64,000 nt of DNA, from assembly GCF_014839805.1 (NCBI RefSeq), contig NC_051124.1, positions 10,044,001 through 10,108,000 on the forward strand, read 5' to 3'. Of this stretch, positions 43,503 to 55,576 are shown piece after piece. This DNA is from Manduca sexta. Its lineage: Eukaryota > Arthropoda > Insecta > Lepidoptera > Sphingidae. Every line of letters begins with the position of its first letter. Positions within the stretch are counted from its first letter, which is position 1. Position numbers and translations under genes: made by a program. The notes beneath the pieces are model-generated. The model saw only the letters and a program-made list of their open reading frames with translations, was not told the origin of the DNA and ran no database searches.

Positions 43503-46500
43503 ATGGGTGGCAACTATTCCGCGATGGATCCGCTGCAGGTCCCTGTTCCCGACATAGCGAAATTATTTGATAGAGACGGTTATTTAAAGCCCTACGAACG
43601 GGAAATTCGTCGCAGGTGAGTCTTAGAAGCCCATTGCTTCATGTGTGTCGTTTTCTCCTTTCAAAAATAGTGAAAACAGTGTTTATTTGGTGTTAAAAGT
43701 GTTTGTTGAGGTTACTTTGCCGTGTTTACGATACATTGACTGTGCAGTTTGAAAGCGCATTACAATATGAAGTTTGAGTGTAATGTTTATTATTAGTAAA
43801 AAATACAAATACAGTGCTTAAGAGATGTATTATTTAAAATTTTAGTAAAAGAGTCATATTAAAAGCAAGTCTCTTTATATTGTGTTCTGTTACATGAGAG
43901 TGATTTAGTTGAACAAGTTGATGTAAAAATAAAGCGCTGCAAGCGCATCAGATCGTAAGTGACAGTTCCAATGTCAAACAAAAGGTCAATTTGATAATAG
44001 AAAACTAATAATGGCATAGGAACTTGCAGTTACGCTTATTTCATTTGAAACTAGTTTGGAATAATACCTAACTGTTGCGGAATATTTCTACCTACACTAT
44101 TCGAGTTGGCAGTTTTAAAAGTTGAAATATTATTTACATTCTAAACTGGTCTTAGCTATTCATTGCTTCGTGCTTGTATACTGTACCCTTTGCATGGATT
44201 TAATAGATAGTAGGTACCTATTTATTATCCTAGTTATTTCACCTTTGATATTTCAGAAATAGTTTTTTGTTTCTTACACGTATTAAATGAATAACGATTA
44301 GATATTTCAATGAGATCTTTCAAATATACAATAATATTTTAAATAATGGTTAATATTTGATCATTAGAAGCCATTAATAAAACTTTGGGTAACGTATATC
44401 ATCCAAACTCGCAGTTTTTCTGAATGGATGTTGTCCTGCCAATTTATTCTTCTATAAAAATTGGCAAAGTACCCACAATAACTCGTGGGTTGTCATGGGC
44501 GGCGTTAATTACTTACCATTAGCTGACTAATTTGCTTCTTTGCCTATCTTCTATTATAGAATAGCTTTTTAATACAGAGCAAAATTCTAGATAAGGCTCA
44601 CGGCACACGCCGACCTGGCGATAAGACCTCTTACTATCTCATTATGGAGTGAAAATATGCATAAGTATATTATGCATGAATATATGTAATGCATGAATTA
44701 TCATAACAAGCAAGGAGTATCAATAAACAGTAGGAACATCGCCCAGAATTTCTTAAGACACATTTGACGTTAAGTCTTATATCGGACTAAAGTTCTACCA
44801 TTCCTTTTATCCGGACCAAAATAATTGTGTATGTACTTACGCTCATTGGCGACAGAAATAGATAACGTGTTGGTACCACGCATGAATCTCACGCATACAA
44901 GAAGTGTGATCACTTAAATTGTATTTATGAGTTTGTATAACACGCAGCATTTAAGCAATGGACTATATATACATTGTGGTTCTAACTTTAAGCACTTAAT
45001 ACCATAATACCCCAAGGCTTAGAGTTGTTTCCTTTTATTGAAAAATCGGAAGAAATACTGAGAAATAAATATGTACTTACAAAAAGGTAATAGATATCTA
45101 TCTATATATATATCTATAATATAAAAATGAATATATATAAAAACGAATCCTGCTGTACCGCTGGCTGGACCGATTTCACTATTTTTTTTTGTTGTGTTTG
45201 TTATTGTCAGGAGAAGGTTCTTATGAAAGAAATAATTCAAAAAATTGCGCGGAAAATTTGAAAATTTAAGAAAACTTAACGAAAATATCAATTTTATATA
45301 ACTGTCAATTGTTTGACATGACTGTCAGCGATTGACAAAATGCGCGCTGCAAATTCATAGTTAAGACGGGACAACGTCTGTCGGGCCCACTAATGTACAT
45401 GTATTAATCATGGAGCTCTAATTTCCAGGTATGCATGTTTCAAAGACATATGGGACAGGATCGAGTCGTGGGAGGGGGGCTTGGAAGGTTTCACAAAGGG
45501 CTACAAATACTACGGACCTCAGTACAACGTGGACGGATCAGTAACGTGGCGAGAGTGGGCGCCTGGTGCCCACTCCTTGCATCTACAGGGAGAATTCAGT
45601 AAGTTATAAAAGCAAAGATAATATAAATAATTCCACCAATTTCTGTATCCCCGCGGTAATAACCAAAGATATAGAATAAGAATTTCGTTCCTAATTAGTG
45701 TGATAAAAAGATTTAAAAATCTGGAACGTGCATGTCTTTTATTAATTATTGCGATTTACGAATTTCTAAGGTTGTGACGAGGGAATACAGAATATGTTGC
45801 TTCTTTTATTTCCCTTCAGTACCCTGGCACATGAATTTCCTTACTATTGAAAAAAATGCTATACAAAGAAAGAAAAAAGACACTATATCGAATCAAACAA
45901 GCACAATAGTAGATTTAACTCAAAATATATAAAAAAAAAAACATTTATAATTACAGACGGCTGGAACGCAAAAAGTCATCCATTCAAAAAGTTAGAGTAC
46001 GGTAAATGGGAGCTGCACATCCCGGCGAACGCGGACGGCTCCTGCCCCTTGAAACATGACAGCCGAGCACAAATCATAGTCAATGAGAACCTGTACAGGT
46101 TGTCGCCGTGGGCTAGCTACGTCAAACCCTTCGAGGGGTTCACCTACCAACACTTTATTTATAAGCCAGAACAGGTGAATGAGGTTTTCTATAAGGCAAC
46201 TATAATTCACACACCAACCTATAATAGAGAAGCGTATATATCTACTGAAATTGTTGTGTAACTACTATATGTTGAAGAGAAATTTTTGTTTATTGAACCC
46301 CAGAACAGGCGAATGAGGCTTTACAAGGCTTCCGTAATTCACGCACCTATAATAGAGAAGCGTATAAGTATATCTACTGAAATTGTTGTGTAAATGTACT
46401 GTATGTTGAAGAGAAGTTTTTGTTTATTCAACCGTACTACGCTTAGATTAATTATTCGAATGCATGCTCCCGGAAACAGATGGAGTAGGTAGAAATAAGC

Positions 46501-49500
46501 TCATAACAATTTTATTCCCATGGTACTAAAAGCAAAATACGCCGTAAAATTTTTCGGCTATTATTCTAGACAAAATTCTGAATCGAGGGACCAAATTTCA
46601 TGCGGCTGTCATTGGACGACAGAATTCTCGAAAAAGGACATTTTATCATAGAAAAGACTTAAACGCGAGCGTACTAGCGACCACAACTAATTAAAAAATA
46701 AACATTAAATAATATATCATGTATTACCTTCTTTCAGCCATACCAATTCAAACATCCAAAGGTAGATAAACCAAAGTCGCTGCGTATATACGAGTGTCAC
46801 GTGGGCATCGCCACGCCCGAGGGGAAGGTGGGCTCATACAATGAATTCAGAGAGAATGTATTGCCCAGGATCAAGCGGCAAGGGTACAACGCCATACAGC
46901 TGATGGCGATAATGGAACACGCGTATTATGCCTCGTTTGGATATCAAGTTACCAGCTTTTTCGCTGCTAGCAGGTAATTTGTATCTTTGTTTTTAAATAG
47001 AGCGTCGGATTTTGTGTACGTTTACCCGCAGATTAGAAAATGAGTTTGTTAAAATACTATTTGAATAATCTAGCTCTATATTATATACATAAAATTGCAT
47101 ACCAGGATCACAGACATCTATCCAGGCATTGTTTTATATTTGACCATACATTTCCCACTTAAAGAATAGAATGGAATCATCCATTATTAAACTGCATTTC
47201 ATAAAATGTGTCCTCATTTAACATCGCAACACGCTCGATTCACTTTGCAGTCAAGAATTTTATAACTGGCATAAACCATTTCGACCTTCATGAATCATGA
47301 TCGATAAAGGAGTCTATTGACATTGACATAAAACTACTTAACGCATTCTTCGTAGTTTTACGTTTAATTTTAAATTAAGATTTCCAACGCTAAAATTAAA
47401 CATAAAAACCGCGAAAAACATGCACCATTATTTTTTTTATTGCTTTGAATGACGAGACGAGCTTGCCGTTAGCCTGATAGTTAGCGATACGATCGCCCAT
47501 AATCAATAGAAAGACCATCCAACATCTTGAATTACAAAGTATTGTTTGGTATTCCACTGTGCTCGCCATCCTGAGACGTGAGATGTTCTCTCATTATATC
47601 CAGTAGTTACATTGGCTACAATGTAATTCTATTAATATAATTTCCAGTCGGTACGGAACTCCTTGCGAACTGAAACAACTAATAGACAGAGCACACGAAA
47701 TGGGAATCTACGTTCTACTAGATGTGGTACACTCGCACGCGTCGAAGAACACGCTAGACGGTCTGAACGAGTTTGATGGGACTAACTCGGGATACTTCCA
47801 CGACGGACCGAGAGGGACGCACGTACTGTGGGACAGCAGGCTGTTTAACTATTCAGAGTGAGTGAGCTGCAGACAAGATGCCTTTCTACAATCGTCAATG
47901 TTAATAGGAAACATGTCTAAAGCCCTTAATCATTAGAGTACTTATACTATTACTTTCTATAGAAGACTAGTTTATGAATGCTGGTGGTAGGATTTTGGTA
48001 TTAACCAGGATAGCGACCACCGTGCATAGTGTTACACTCGCAATAGTAGCCCGTTTGTGTCGCATTCCAGGATAACCCTGTGTACTTACCTATATCCGGT
48101 TCGGAAATTCGTAAGTACGAAATTCGAACATGCTGGTTATGTCGACATTCTATTTGGACACCACCCCACTTACTCCCAGATTCAGTGGCCATTTTAGATA
48201 AATAATTGACTTTCTGATAGAAGTTATTTCAAGTTAGAATATATTCCTTCCCTGTGTATAGGTATATTCCTCGTTATCTAGTGATAAGTGAAATAATATA
48301 AATAAAATGTATTGCGGCTTTATCTTCTCTGTTTCATTTCAGAATTGAAGTGTTAAGATTCTTACTATCAAATCTGCGGTGGTACCAAGAGGAATACCAG
48401 TTCGACGGATTTCGGTAAATTTAACTTACCTATTATATGTTTAATGTTGTCAATCTTTAACACTATCTATTGTATGTGAGTGGATATTTCGGCTATGCTG
48501 TAATTCTCAAGTAATTTTCCAGTGTTATCTTTTAACTTACTAATCGTTGGTAGGTTTGACGGTGTAACGTCAATGCTATACCACAGCCGTGGGATTGGCG
48601 AAGGGTTCTCCGGTCACTACGACGAATACTACGGCCTCAACGTGGACACAGAGGCGCTCGTCTATCTCATGCTTGCTAATGAGATTATACATAGAATAGA
48701 CAGCAGAGCGATCACTATTGCTGAGGTGAGAGTATTGCTCAATTATTAGAAGCATATATCTCAGTGAGATGAGCAAAATGTTGTATTTTTCTAAATTTGG
48801 TTTTATGCATGTTGTATTTTACTGATATGAACTAAGCGAGAATAAGTTTATTTCGGCTTCATATTAGCACTAAACAAATGCTTTCCAAGTAATGCAAACC
48901 CGAAAAGTTTATTCTTATGCAAAAGTAAGTAAAAGTTCAGACAAAAATTATAGTAACTTCTTTTTAAAATTTTGAACTATAGTTATCAATCTTTATGGTA
49001 TTAATATTATATTACGCACATCAATTCGCGGATCGCAATAGCTTGCAAAGTGCTGTGAATGAACAATTTATAATGTATAAAATTTTGGGTCATCACTAAT
49101 AATACAAACTGCTACGCCATATTACTACTATACTTCACAAAAAAAAAACATGATTATTAACCTAATGATAACTAACATAACGCTCAAATTTCAGGATGTA
49201 TCAGGCATGCCAGCGTCATGTCGTCCAGTGAACGAGGGCGGTACAGGATTCGACTACAGACTAGGGATGGCGATACCGGACATGTGGATTAAACTGCTCA
49301 AAGAGGAAAAGGATGAAGACTGGAAAATGGGTCATATAGTTCACACTCTCACGAATAGGAGATGGATGGAAGGAACCGTCGCGTATGCAGAGAGTCACGA
49401 TCAGGTATTTGACCATTTAGTTCATTGCTTTTTTAACTGGAAGCGTGTCCCTTTGGGGTGGCGTACCAATATGTACCTAAATAGGGGCGTAGGCGCTCGC

Positions 49501-52500
49501 GACCAGCGCGCTTTTGACAATTTCTAGTTCCGCAGGTACAGTATCTACTTTGACTAAAAGGTGCCCTATGTCCTAATCAGTTGAGTAATGTGTGATAACG
49601 TAACAAAAAAACTTACTTTACTTAATAGCAAACATTAACAGTGGCACTCCGATTAACAAAATAGACTAAGCGTTAGTATCTGCTACAAGAAACCTTATCT
49701 AAGCCGGGCCACAAGAGAGACTAGGAAATACACACTCGCAACTATCCATACGTAGACGGGGAACGTAGGATTAGCATAGACTCAAGATCAGTTATTTGGC
49801 AACATAATAAGTATGATGAAAGATTAGTATTTTGTCATGTTGCCAAATGTTGTTTCTAACAAGATGCGGATAAGCTAATGATTGTATATAACGCTAGTTC
49901 CAATGAAAATTTCAATACAATTTCAATGCATCATCAGTGAGACAATATGGTGGCACTACCTGCGATCGCGGCAATACAGTGAAATATTCAGATTCTTAGG
50001 ATTCCCAGATTAAGAAACTTTTAAGCAAGGAAACGAAGTCCCCTGCCGTGTCGGTCTTTTTGGATGTGATATACCCAAAAACTCGCGAATGATTTTAATA
50101 TGACGACGATACCAAATATGACGATATTCTCATAACCGTATTGTATTATGCAACTAACTTCGTACCGGTCGGCTTGATTGTGTCGACTGGCGAGGGAAAA
50201 CCATCTCTCATCAGCCATCTGGACGACACTTACCATCAAATGGGGTTACTTTGCCTTGCTCATAAAAAAAAACACTAATGATGCCTCTGTCCACCCTTTC
50301 ACGTAGAAGACAAGCTCACATTGAACCCATTACAGGCGTTAGTGGGGGACAAGACGATAGCGTTCTGGCTGATGGACGCGACGATGTACACGCACATGAG
50401 CACGCTGAGCGAGCCGAGCCCCGTGGTGGAGCGCGGCCTGGCGCTGCACTGTATGATACGACTCATCACGCATGCGCTCGGTGGCGAGGCTTACCTTAAC
50501 TTCATAGGTAAGTGTTACATCACCATAAGCACGACACATCCCTACAGAGCGTCTGTCATACAGGAACGCTAGCAATGGCCGTCATCGCGATCTTTATAAT
50601 TACATTTTCATTTAGTTTATTGTTTCCTGATTACCATCTGCTAGCAATATATAATACAAATAATAAATACATACACAACAGTAAGAATATCTGCTCTACG
50701 ACTTTCGATAGATGTTCATTGATAGGCAAGAAGCAAGACGTAAGTCATTAGGCTATTAAAGCTATTAGAAAATAAGCAGGTACTATTAGCCTGGTAGACC
50801 AGACTAGAGGCTGTCCGTATTAAGGAGTCAGCTACTCTCATTGAGGTCGAGGCGTAAAGTTGAATCTAATATCGGGCTATTAAAACACTAGCTACCGACA
50901 GCAACAATGCATTACATCCTTGAAAAAAAAAATTTTTAATGTTAGTCGTAAGTTACGATCATAAATTGCGAGTTATTAAACATAAACATTACTAAAGCAA
51001 TAACATTTTTGATTTCTTCACACTTTTGTAATTTTCGTGAACCTGTGCGTATGCACATTCCACGTGACTTACTATAATTTGCTAAAGTATAAACCTCTGC
51101 CAACCCCTCGAAGAGTTATGTTATTAAAATGTCGCAGGCAATGAATTCGGCCACCCCGAATGGTTGGACTTCCCTCGCGCCGGCAACAACTCCTCATACC
51201 ACTACGCGCGCCGCCAATGGAACCTGGTGGACGACGAGCTGCTCAAGTACAAGTTCTTGAACGAGTTCGACAAGGACATGAATCTGTTGGAGGACAAGTA
51301 CGGCTGGCTTAGGGCCGACCCTGTGAGTATTTTACTTCAAGTTATTCCTTAATATACAGTAGGTCAGAGGCCTTACTCCGTCTACGGGAGTAAATGCATA
51401 TTTGGAACCTAAGGACAGCTTTGATAGCCGATAGGTAAGAGTTAGGCTAGATGCATATTTCTAACCTAAGGACAGCTTTGATAGCCAATAGGTAAGAGTT
51501 AAAATTCGCCTACTTATCTAAAGGGCTATCGAAGTTGTCCTTCGATAGAACGCCTGTAGTAGACGACGGAATCGCTCCCGTAGACGGCATAAGGCCCTCT
51601 GATCGTATTCATCTTCTAAATGTATCGCGAATCGCGATGTAATTTTTTTGTTTATTCCATTTGCATGTGCATTTGTGTTATTTCTCTATTTTGATAAATA
51701 TACCAAGTGTAGTGACAGCATAATATCATTCGTATAACTTAATAATCCATTATAATTTAAATAATCATTACATTTTTCCCAAATTCATCATCAATCAATC
51801 AAACCATTCATATTAAAATTAGAGGATGTCGACGTTCGAAAACTGTCAATGGATGTATACAAATTGGTAAATCAGGTAGACATGAAACAAATAGTATTGC
51901 TAACTATAGTAATAATAATTGACAATTGTTTTGAACGGCCTGGCCCTGTGCTGTTGTTTTTAGACACTAAAGGATGACAGAAGGCGTAAACGAGGCGTGT
52001 CTGGTGACTTCAAGCCGGCCAAAAAGGTTGAGGATAGCTAAAAACCAAACCTACTAAAACTATAAAACTAAACCAATATACTCAATTAACTAGTACCTAC
52101 CACTGTAAAACCTATTTTCAATACATAAGACCTGTAAGAAGCTTATGCACTACGAAGCTTATAGTGATTATAATATCGACTCACATTTGTTCATCGCTGA
52201 CTACCCACATTATTCGCAGTACTAGTAAAAAGCCCTTGTCTCGATACAATATGCAATTCACAAAAACTTGCTTTCTTTCAGGGTTACGTGTCGTGCAAGC
52301 ACGAAGGTGACAAAGTGATAGCATTTGAGCGCGCTGGGCTGCTATTCGTGTTTAACTTCCACCCGTGCCAGAGTTTCACCGACTACAGGATTGGCGTCAA
52401 CGTACCAGGGAATTATAAGGTAAACTGATCAAACTATGCAGTTGGTAGAAATCCGTCACAAATAGCTAATTTCTCAATTCTCTAGTCAAAAAATATTATA

Positions 52501-53050
52501 CATGTTCTTTTAAAATTGGGCAATTCTCCACGCGAATGGAAAAATGTGGACGTTATGTCTCCGGATGACCAGCGCAGTGCAGTGTCATGTCAATATCAAT
52601 GAAAGTTTTTATTATTACTAATTTGCCCCTTTTGGATTAGTATTTTTATTCTAACGTCGCGTCGCATAAAAAAATAGGTACAATCAATCCATTGCCTGCC
52701 GTCCATGCCATTCCATCTAGTTTTAGAATCTGTGTCTTTAATGAATTCATGATTGTTGCAGGCCGTACTGTGTACAGATAGTAAGAAGTATGGAGGATTT
52801 GGTCGTGTCGAGCCAAACGGCGAATTCCACGTAACGCAAGGAGTGCCTTGGGCGAACAGAAATGATTCAGTACAGGTACAATCCCCAACATACAATACCG
52901 ATATAGATACTGCTTTCCTTTAATTGAAATATATAATTTATATTTCAATTGGAAATATTATTTGTCTTGTGTTATAGAATAATATTATATGTTTGTTGAC
53001 AGGTTTACATCCCCTGCCGATCTGCTATTATCTACGCCCGCAGTGATTAA
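43503..53050 (+). CDS. AGBE: 1,4-alpha-glucan (glycogen) branching enzyme, 13 exons
   Basis: Cytosolic GH13 enzyme that makes alpha-1,6 branches in glycogen. Exons: 43503-43615, 45429-45598, 45957-46174, 46738-46973, 47648-47857, 48343-48414, 48554-48725, 49195-49404, 50336-50507, 51138-51322, 52282-52419, 52762-52875, 53003-53050. All are GT-AG, phases agree, total 2058 nt or 685 aa (human about 700). A TAA lies in frame just before the ATG. An N-terminal carbohydrate-binding beta domain ([25 protein letters not shown]) precedes the catalytic barrel. Active-site blocks: DVVHSH 271-276, RFDGVTSM with nucleophile Asp342, AED with acid/base Glu397, AESHDQ with Asp466. GNEFGHPEW and the C-terminal beta domain follow. 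Complete, with no defect seen. Confidence 0.97.
45101..45394 (+). mobile_element. Dispersed lepidopteran repeat in branching-enzyme intron 1
   Basis: Starts tctatatatatatctataat, then aaaaacgaatcctgctgtac and gctggctggaccgatttc. It ends attgacaaaatgcgcgctgc, then gacgggacaacgtctgtcgg, gcccacta. I recognise this layout from moth genomes as a small non-autonomous element, possibly Helitron-related. The class is not proven from termini here. Confidence 0.55.
46166..46434 (+). repeat. 134-bp tandem duplication across the exon 3 donor of the branching enzyme
   Basis: Unit 1 (46166-46299) starts with the last bases of exon 3, ccagaacag/gtgaatgagg, and runs into the intron. Unit 2 (46300 to about 46434) repeats it as ccagaacag/gcgaatgagg, then aattcacgcacc, ctataatagagaagcgtata and actgaaattgttgtgtaa. 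The second donor has GC instead of GT. Units differ by scattered substitutions and small indels. Confidence 0.85.
47445..47630. repeat. Probable dispersed repeat next to branching-enzyme exon 5
   Basis: Contains gccgttagcctgatagttag, cgatacgatcgcccat, caccttgaattacaaag-like wording (catcttgaattacaaagtat), tggtattccactgtgctcgc and gttacattggctacaatg. I recall this set of phrases from a common moth SINE/LINE-derived repeat. No terminal repeats found. It ends about 18 bases before the exon. Confidence 0.4.
50000..50275. repeat. Dispersed repeat fragment in branching-enzyme intron 8
   Basis: Contains aacgaagtcccctgccgtgt, cggtctttttggatg, and a distal part catcaaatggggttactttg, ccttgctcataaaaaaa, with an A-rich end like a retroelement tail. 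The middle part matches 33975-34060. Class unknown. Confidence 0.4.
51364..51602. mobile_element. MITE-like element in branching-enzyme intron 10
   Basis: Imperfect ~28-bp terminal inverted repeats: tcagaggccttactccgtct at the left and, on the other strand from the right, tcagagggccttatgccgtc, both followed by tacgggag. Inside is a ~58-bp direct repeat (aacctaaggacagctttgat twice, separated by a variant) plus an inverted version of the same phrase (ggctatcgaagttgtcc). Confidence 0.65.
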
Positions 53051-53067
53051 CAAAATGATTGTGATTC

Positions 53068-53073
53068 AATAAA
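53068..53073 (+). terminator. Poly(A) signal of the branching enzyme gene
   Basis: AATAAA 18 bases after the stop codon. It lies about 200 bases from the stop codon of the convergent GSTCD gene. Confidence 0.75.
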
Positions 53074-53224
53074 TATAATTCATAATTTTACTTGTGAAGT
53101 GCATGTGTGTTCATTTGTGAAGTGTTAACTAGTCTGAAATATAATCAAAGAAATTTGTTTTATTTTTGGAATGGTTGAATTTGGGATATTTAATAGATTT
53201 GTAATTATAGTACAAAATTATATT

Positions 53225-53230
53225 TTTATT
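53225..53230 (-). terminator. Candidate poly(A) signal of GSTCD
   Basis: On the minus strand AATAAA about 42 bases past the stop. With the signal at 53068 it suggests the two convergent mRNAs end within about 200 bp and may overlap. Confidence 0.55.
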
Positions 53231-53271
53231 AAATTAAATTGTTAATAAATAGTTGTTAAATGATTTGTTGT

Positions 53272-55074
53272 TTATGTTGGTACACCTATAAGTAGATTAT
53301 TTTTTGGTGTGCAAGACAGCGGCTTCAATCTTGTCAATGTAACTTTGTAACCAAACTCTTCAGCCAACCGACCTCTATCTGAATCGATAACAGCCATGCA
53401 TTTATCTCCTCGTACTGTCAAAGGATGGTCATCATGAGTCTGGTCGGCTGCATGACCAATGCACAAATATTTTTCAATGGTTATTGAATTAAATTTGCTA
53501 CTTCTAGGGTAGACAAGTCTATCAGTTGCATGAAGCGATCCATAGCAACATGGACAAATGACAAATTTTGCATTGGCCTTCAAACATTTGTCCAAAACCA
53601 AGTCACTAGCTATGCCACAAGCATGTAATGCAATGCCAATATCAAATTTTCCATTGAAGAAGTCTAGGTTACATTGAAAGAAGTAAACATTCTTCATGCC
53701 CATATCTTTTACTCTATTTTTAGCTCTTAATAAAGACTGTTCTTTATTCTCTAGTAATATCATAGTGCATTTAGGAAGTAAGTGAGCAATGAGAATGCCC
53801 AAATGTCCACTTCCACTGCAGAAATCTACAATGAGGTCTCCTTCTTTAGCAATACTTAACACGGCCAAAGTCAAGTTTTCCAGCTGCTGCGATTTCCTGA
53901 CACACCTTTCATCAGGTAAGTGTCCAGCTAAAGGGTTTGCACCTTCAGGGATATCAGGCCAATGAATGGAGGATTCAAAGTCATTATTACTTATATCTAT
54001 AGCCATTTCTTCTTCAACAGAACTCAGTGCATTTTCTATATCATCCTCTTTAGTGAATAATCTTTTCTTTGGATTGTGCCTTTTTGGGTCACATTTATAA
54101 AGACTCACATCATCTGTACTCGGTACTATGATGTTATCAAATGATATCTCATGAATTTTTATACTGTTCATAGTGTTTACTAAGAGTTTGAGTTCTGTTA
54201 GCTCAATGATATTCTTATACCATGTATATGTAAGTGGTAGTAATGTTTCAAATGTGTTGCCGAAAGACTCCACTATGATATGGTACAAAGGGAGCAGAAC
54301 TAAGTCAGCAAGGGTCAAAAATGGACCTTCAGCAAATTGGTGATATACATTAAGATCTTCAATTTTAGTTGAGCAATCAATTTGAAGCTCCTTCTTTGTG
54401 TTTGATTTCCATTTGCGAACTTTAGGCACTCTGGTTTTTGTAGATTCTGCAGTTTTGTTAGATTCAACTGGTTCTACATTCTTATCTAAAAATAAATCTT
54501 TCTTGATGTCCCTGGCAATTTTGTATACATTATGAACTCTGACAGGTTTCTTTAAATGATTCTCAAACCTCACCAAATTCTTAGGTACTTCACTAAGTTT
54601 CTCTATTTTTAGAATGGCCTTTACTGTTTTTATTATATCTACTTCACAGAATTTAGTCCATATTGATGCTTCATTGGGAGCTTGGAGACAGCTTTTGCGA
54701 AATCCGAGCAAGCCTTCCGCATGTTCCTGGACGCTTGGTGTACTTGTTCTAAATTTGCACACATGCCTGGCCACAGCACATAGTCCCGCCAAAATCATAT
54801 CTTCATAAATGACAACTGGGTATAAACACATAATTTGCCAAGGTAAATCTGATTTATTTATAAAGTTGAGGTTACAATCTTTCAACACTACTGCTTCTTC
54901 TTTCTCCAGACTATTTTCTGCAGCTACAAAATGAAGTATTACCTCCTCCGGTGAGCAGTGTTTATGTATACAGTATATTATAAATGATTCCAAAGGTAAT
55001 TTGACGGTCTGTGATTCTTTATAATCGTCATATGTTGAGTAAGTCTTTAAATATACTGAGTTCGTCATTTTCAC
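53272..55074 (-). CDS. GSTCD: GSTCD family protein (GST C-terminal-like plus methyltransferase domain)
   Basis: Intronless 600-aa protein similar to animal GSTCD. The N-terminal half is alpha-helical and GST C-terminal-like (LPWQIMCLYPVVIYEDMILA at 77-96, FAEGPFLTLADLVLLPLYHI at 247-266), interrupted by a Lys-rich linker (about 200-235). The C-terminal half is a class I AdoMet-dependent methyltransferase fold: motif I IVDFCSGSGHLG at 415-426, acidic residue in ILLENKEQ (439-446), FDIGIALHACG at 477-487, CPCCYG at 507-512. The last motif is characteristic of this family, whose substrate is unknown to me. The first Met is used; Met3 is an alternative. Convergent with the branching enzyme and divergent from GET1. 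An acidic stretch (341-365) separates the halves. Confidence 0.9.
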   Translation of the reverse strand: MKMTNSVYLKTYSTYDDYKESQTVKLPLESFIIYCIHKHCSPEEVILHFVAAENSLEKEEAVVLKDCNLNFINKSDLPWQIMCLYPVVIYEDMILAGLCAVARHVCKFRTSTPSVQEHAEGLLGFRKSCLQAPNEASIWTKFCEVDIIKTVKAILKIEKLSEVPKNLVRFENHLKKPVRVHNVYKIARDIKKDLFLDKNVEPVESNKTAESTKTRVPKVRKWKSNTKKELQIDCSTKIEDLNVYHQFAEGPFLTLADLVLLPLYHIIVESFGNTFETLLPLTYTWYKNIIELTELKLLVNTMNSIKIHEISFDNIIVPSTDDVSLYKCDPKRHNPKKRLFTKEDDIENALSSVEEEMAIDISNNDFESSIHWPDIPEGANPLAGHLPDERCVRKSQQLENLTLAVLSIAKEGDLIVDFCSGSGHLGILIAHLLPKCTMILLENKEQSLLRAKNRVKDMGMKNVYFFQCNLDFFNGKFDIGIALHACGIASDLVLDKCLKANAKFVICPCCYGSLHATDRLVYPRSSKFNSITIEKYLCIGHAADQTHDDHPLTVRGDKCMAVIDSDRGRLAEEFGYKVTLTRLKPLSCTPKNNLLIGVPT

Positions 55075-55576
55075 TTAAATATCTTTTATAAAATAGTACA
55101 ATCAGGTCTACTCGAGACAGGTAAAAACAAAAATATAACCTCCAAATGACTACGCCAACATGAACTGTCATTTTTTATGCTGTATCTTTAAGGAATTTAA
55201 ACAATACAGTTTCTTATCCGTTAAATATTTCTATCACTGATTAAAATATATTATAAACAAAAAATCGTATTATTCATAGAAATATTAATTGTAGTCACTA
55301 AAAATAAAACTCAGACAATTTTGCTTACATTTAATAAATAGTGTGGAAAGTAAACACCTATCAGCTGTCAAATATTTTTTGATAAGTGTCAATTTGAAAT
55401 TTAATATTCGGTGGATTTCTTGATTCTCATACTCACTAAAATGTTAATTAAAATAAAAGAAGTGTAAATAATTCTTAGTCGCTTATAATATACGTGAAGT
55501 TTACTGTCTTGTTAAAAGAATTAAACGGACTATTTTTATTTATCTGTCACAATTAAAATAAATAAGAACTAAAATC
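55075..55576. promoter_or_regulatory. Shared intergenic space of divergent GSTCD and GET1
   Basis: The 502 bases between two divergent start codons must hold both 5' UTRs and promoters, so a bidirectional promoter is likely. It is AT-rich with no obvious TATA or other core element that I can single out. Contains a repeated agctgtcaaat / aactgtcat-like phrase only. Confidence 0.4.
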
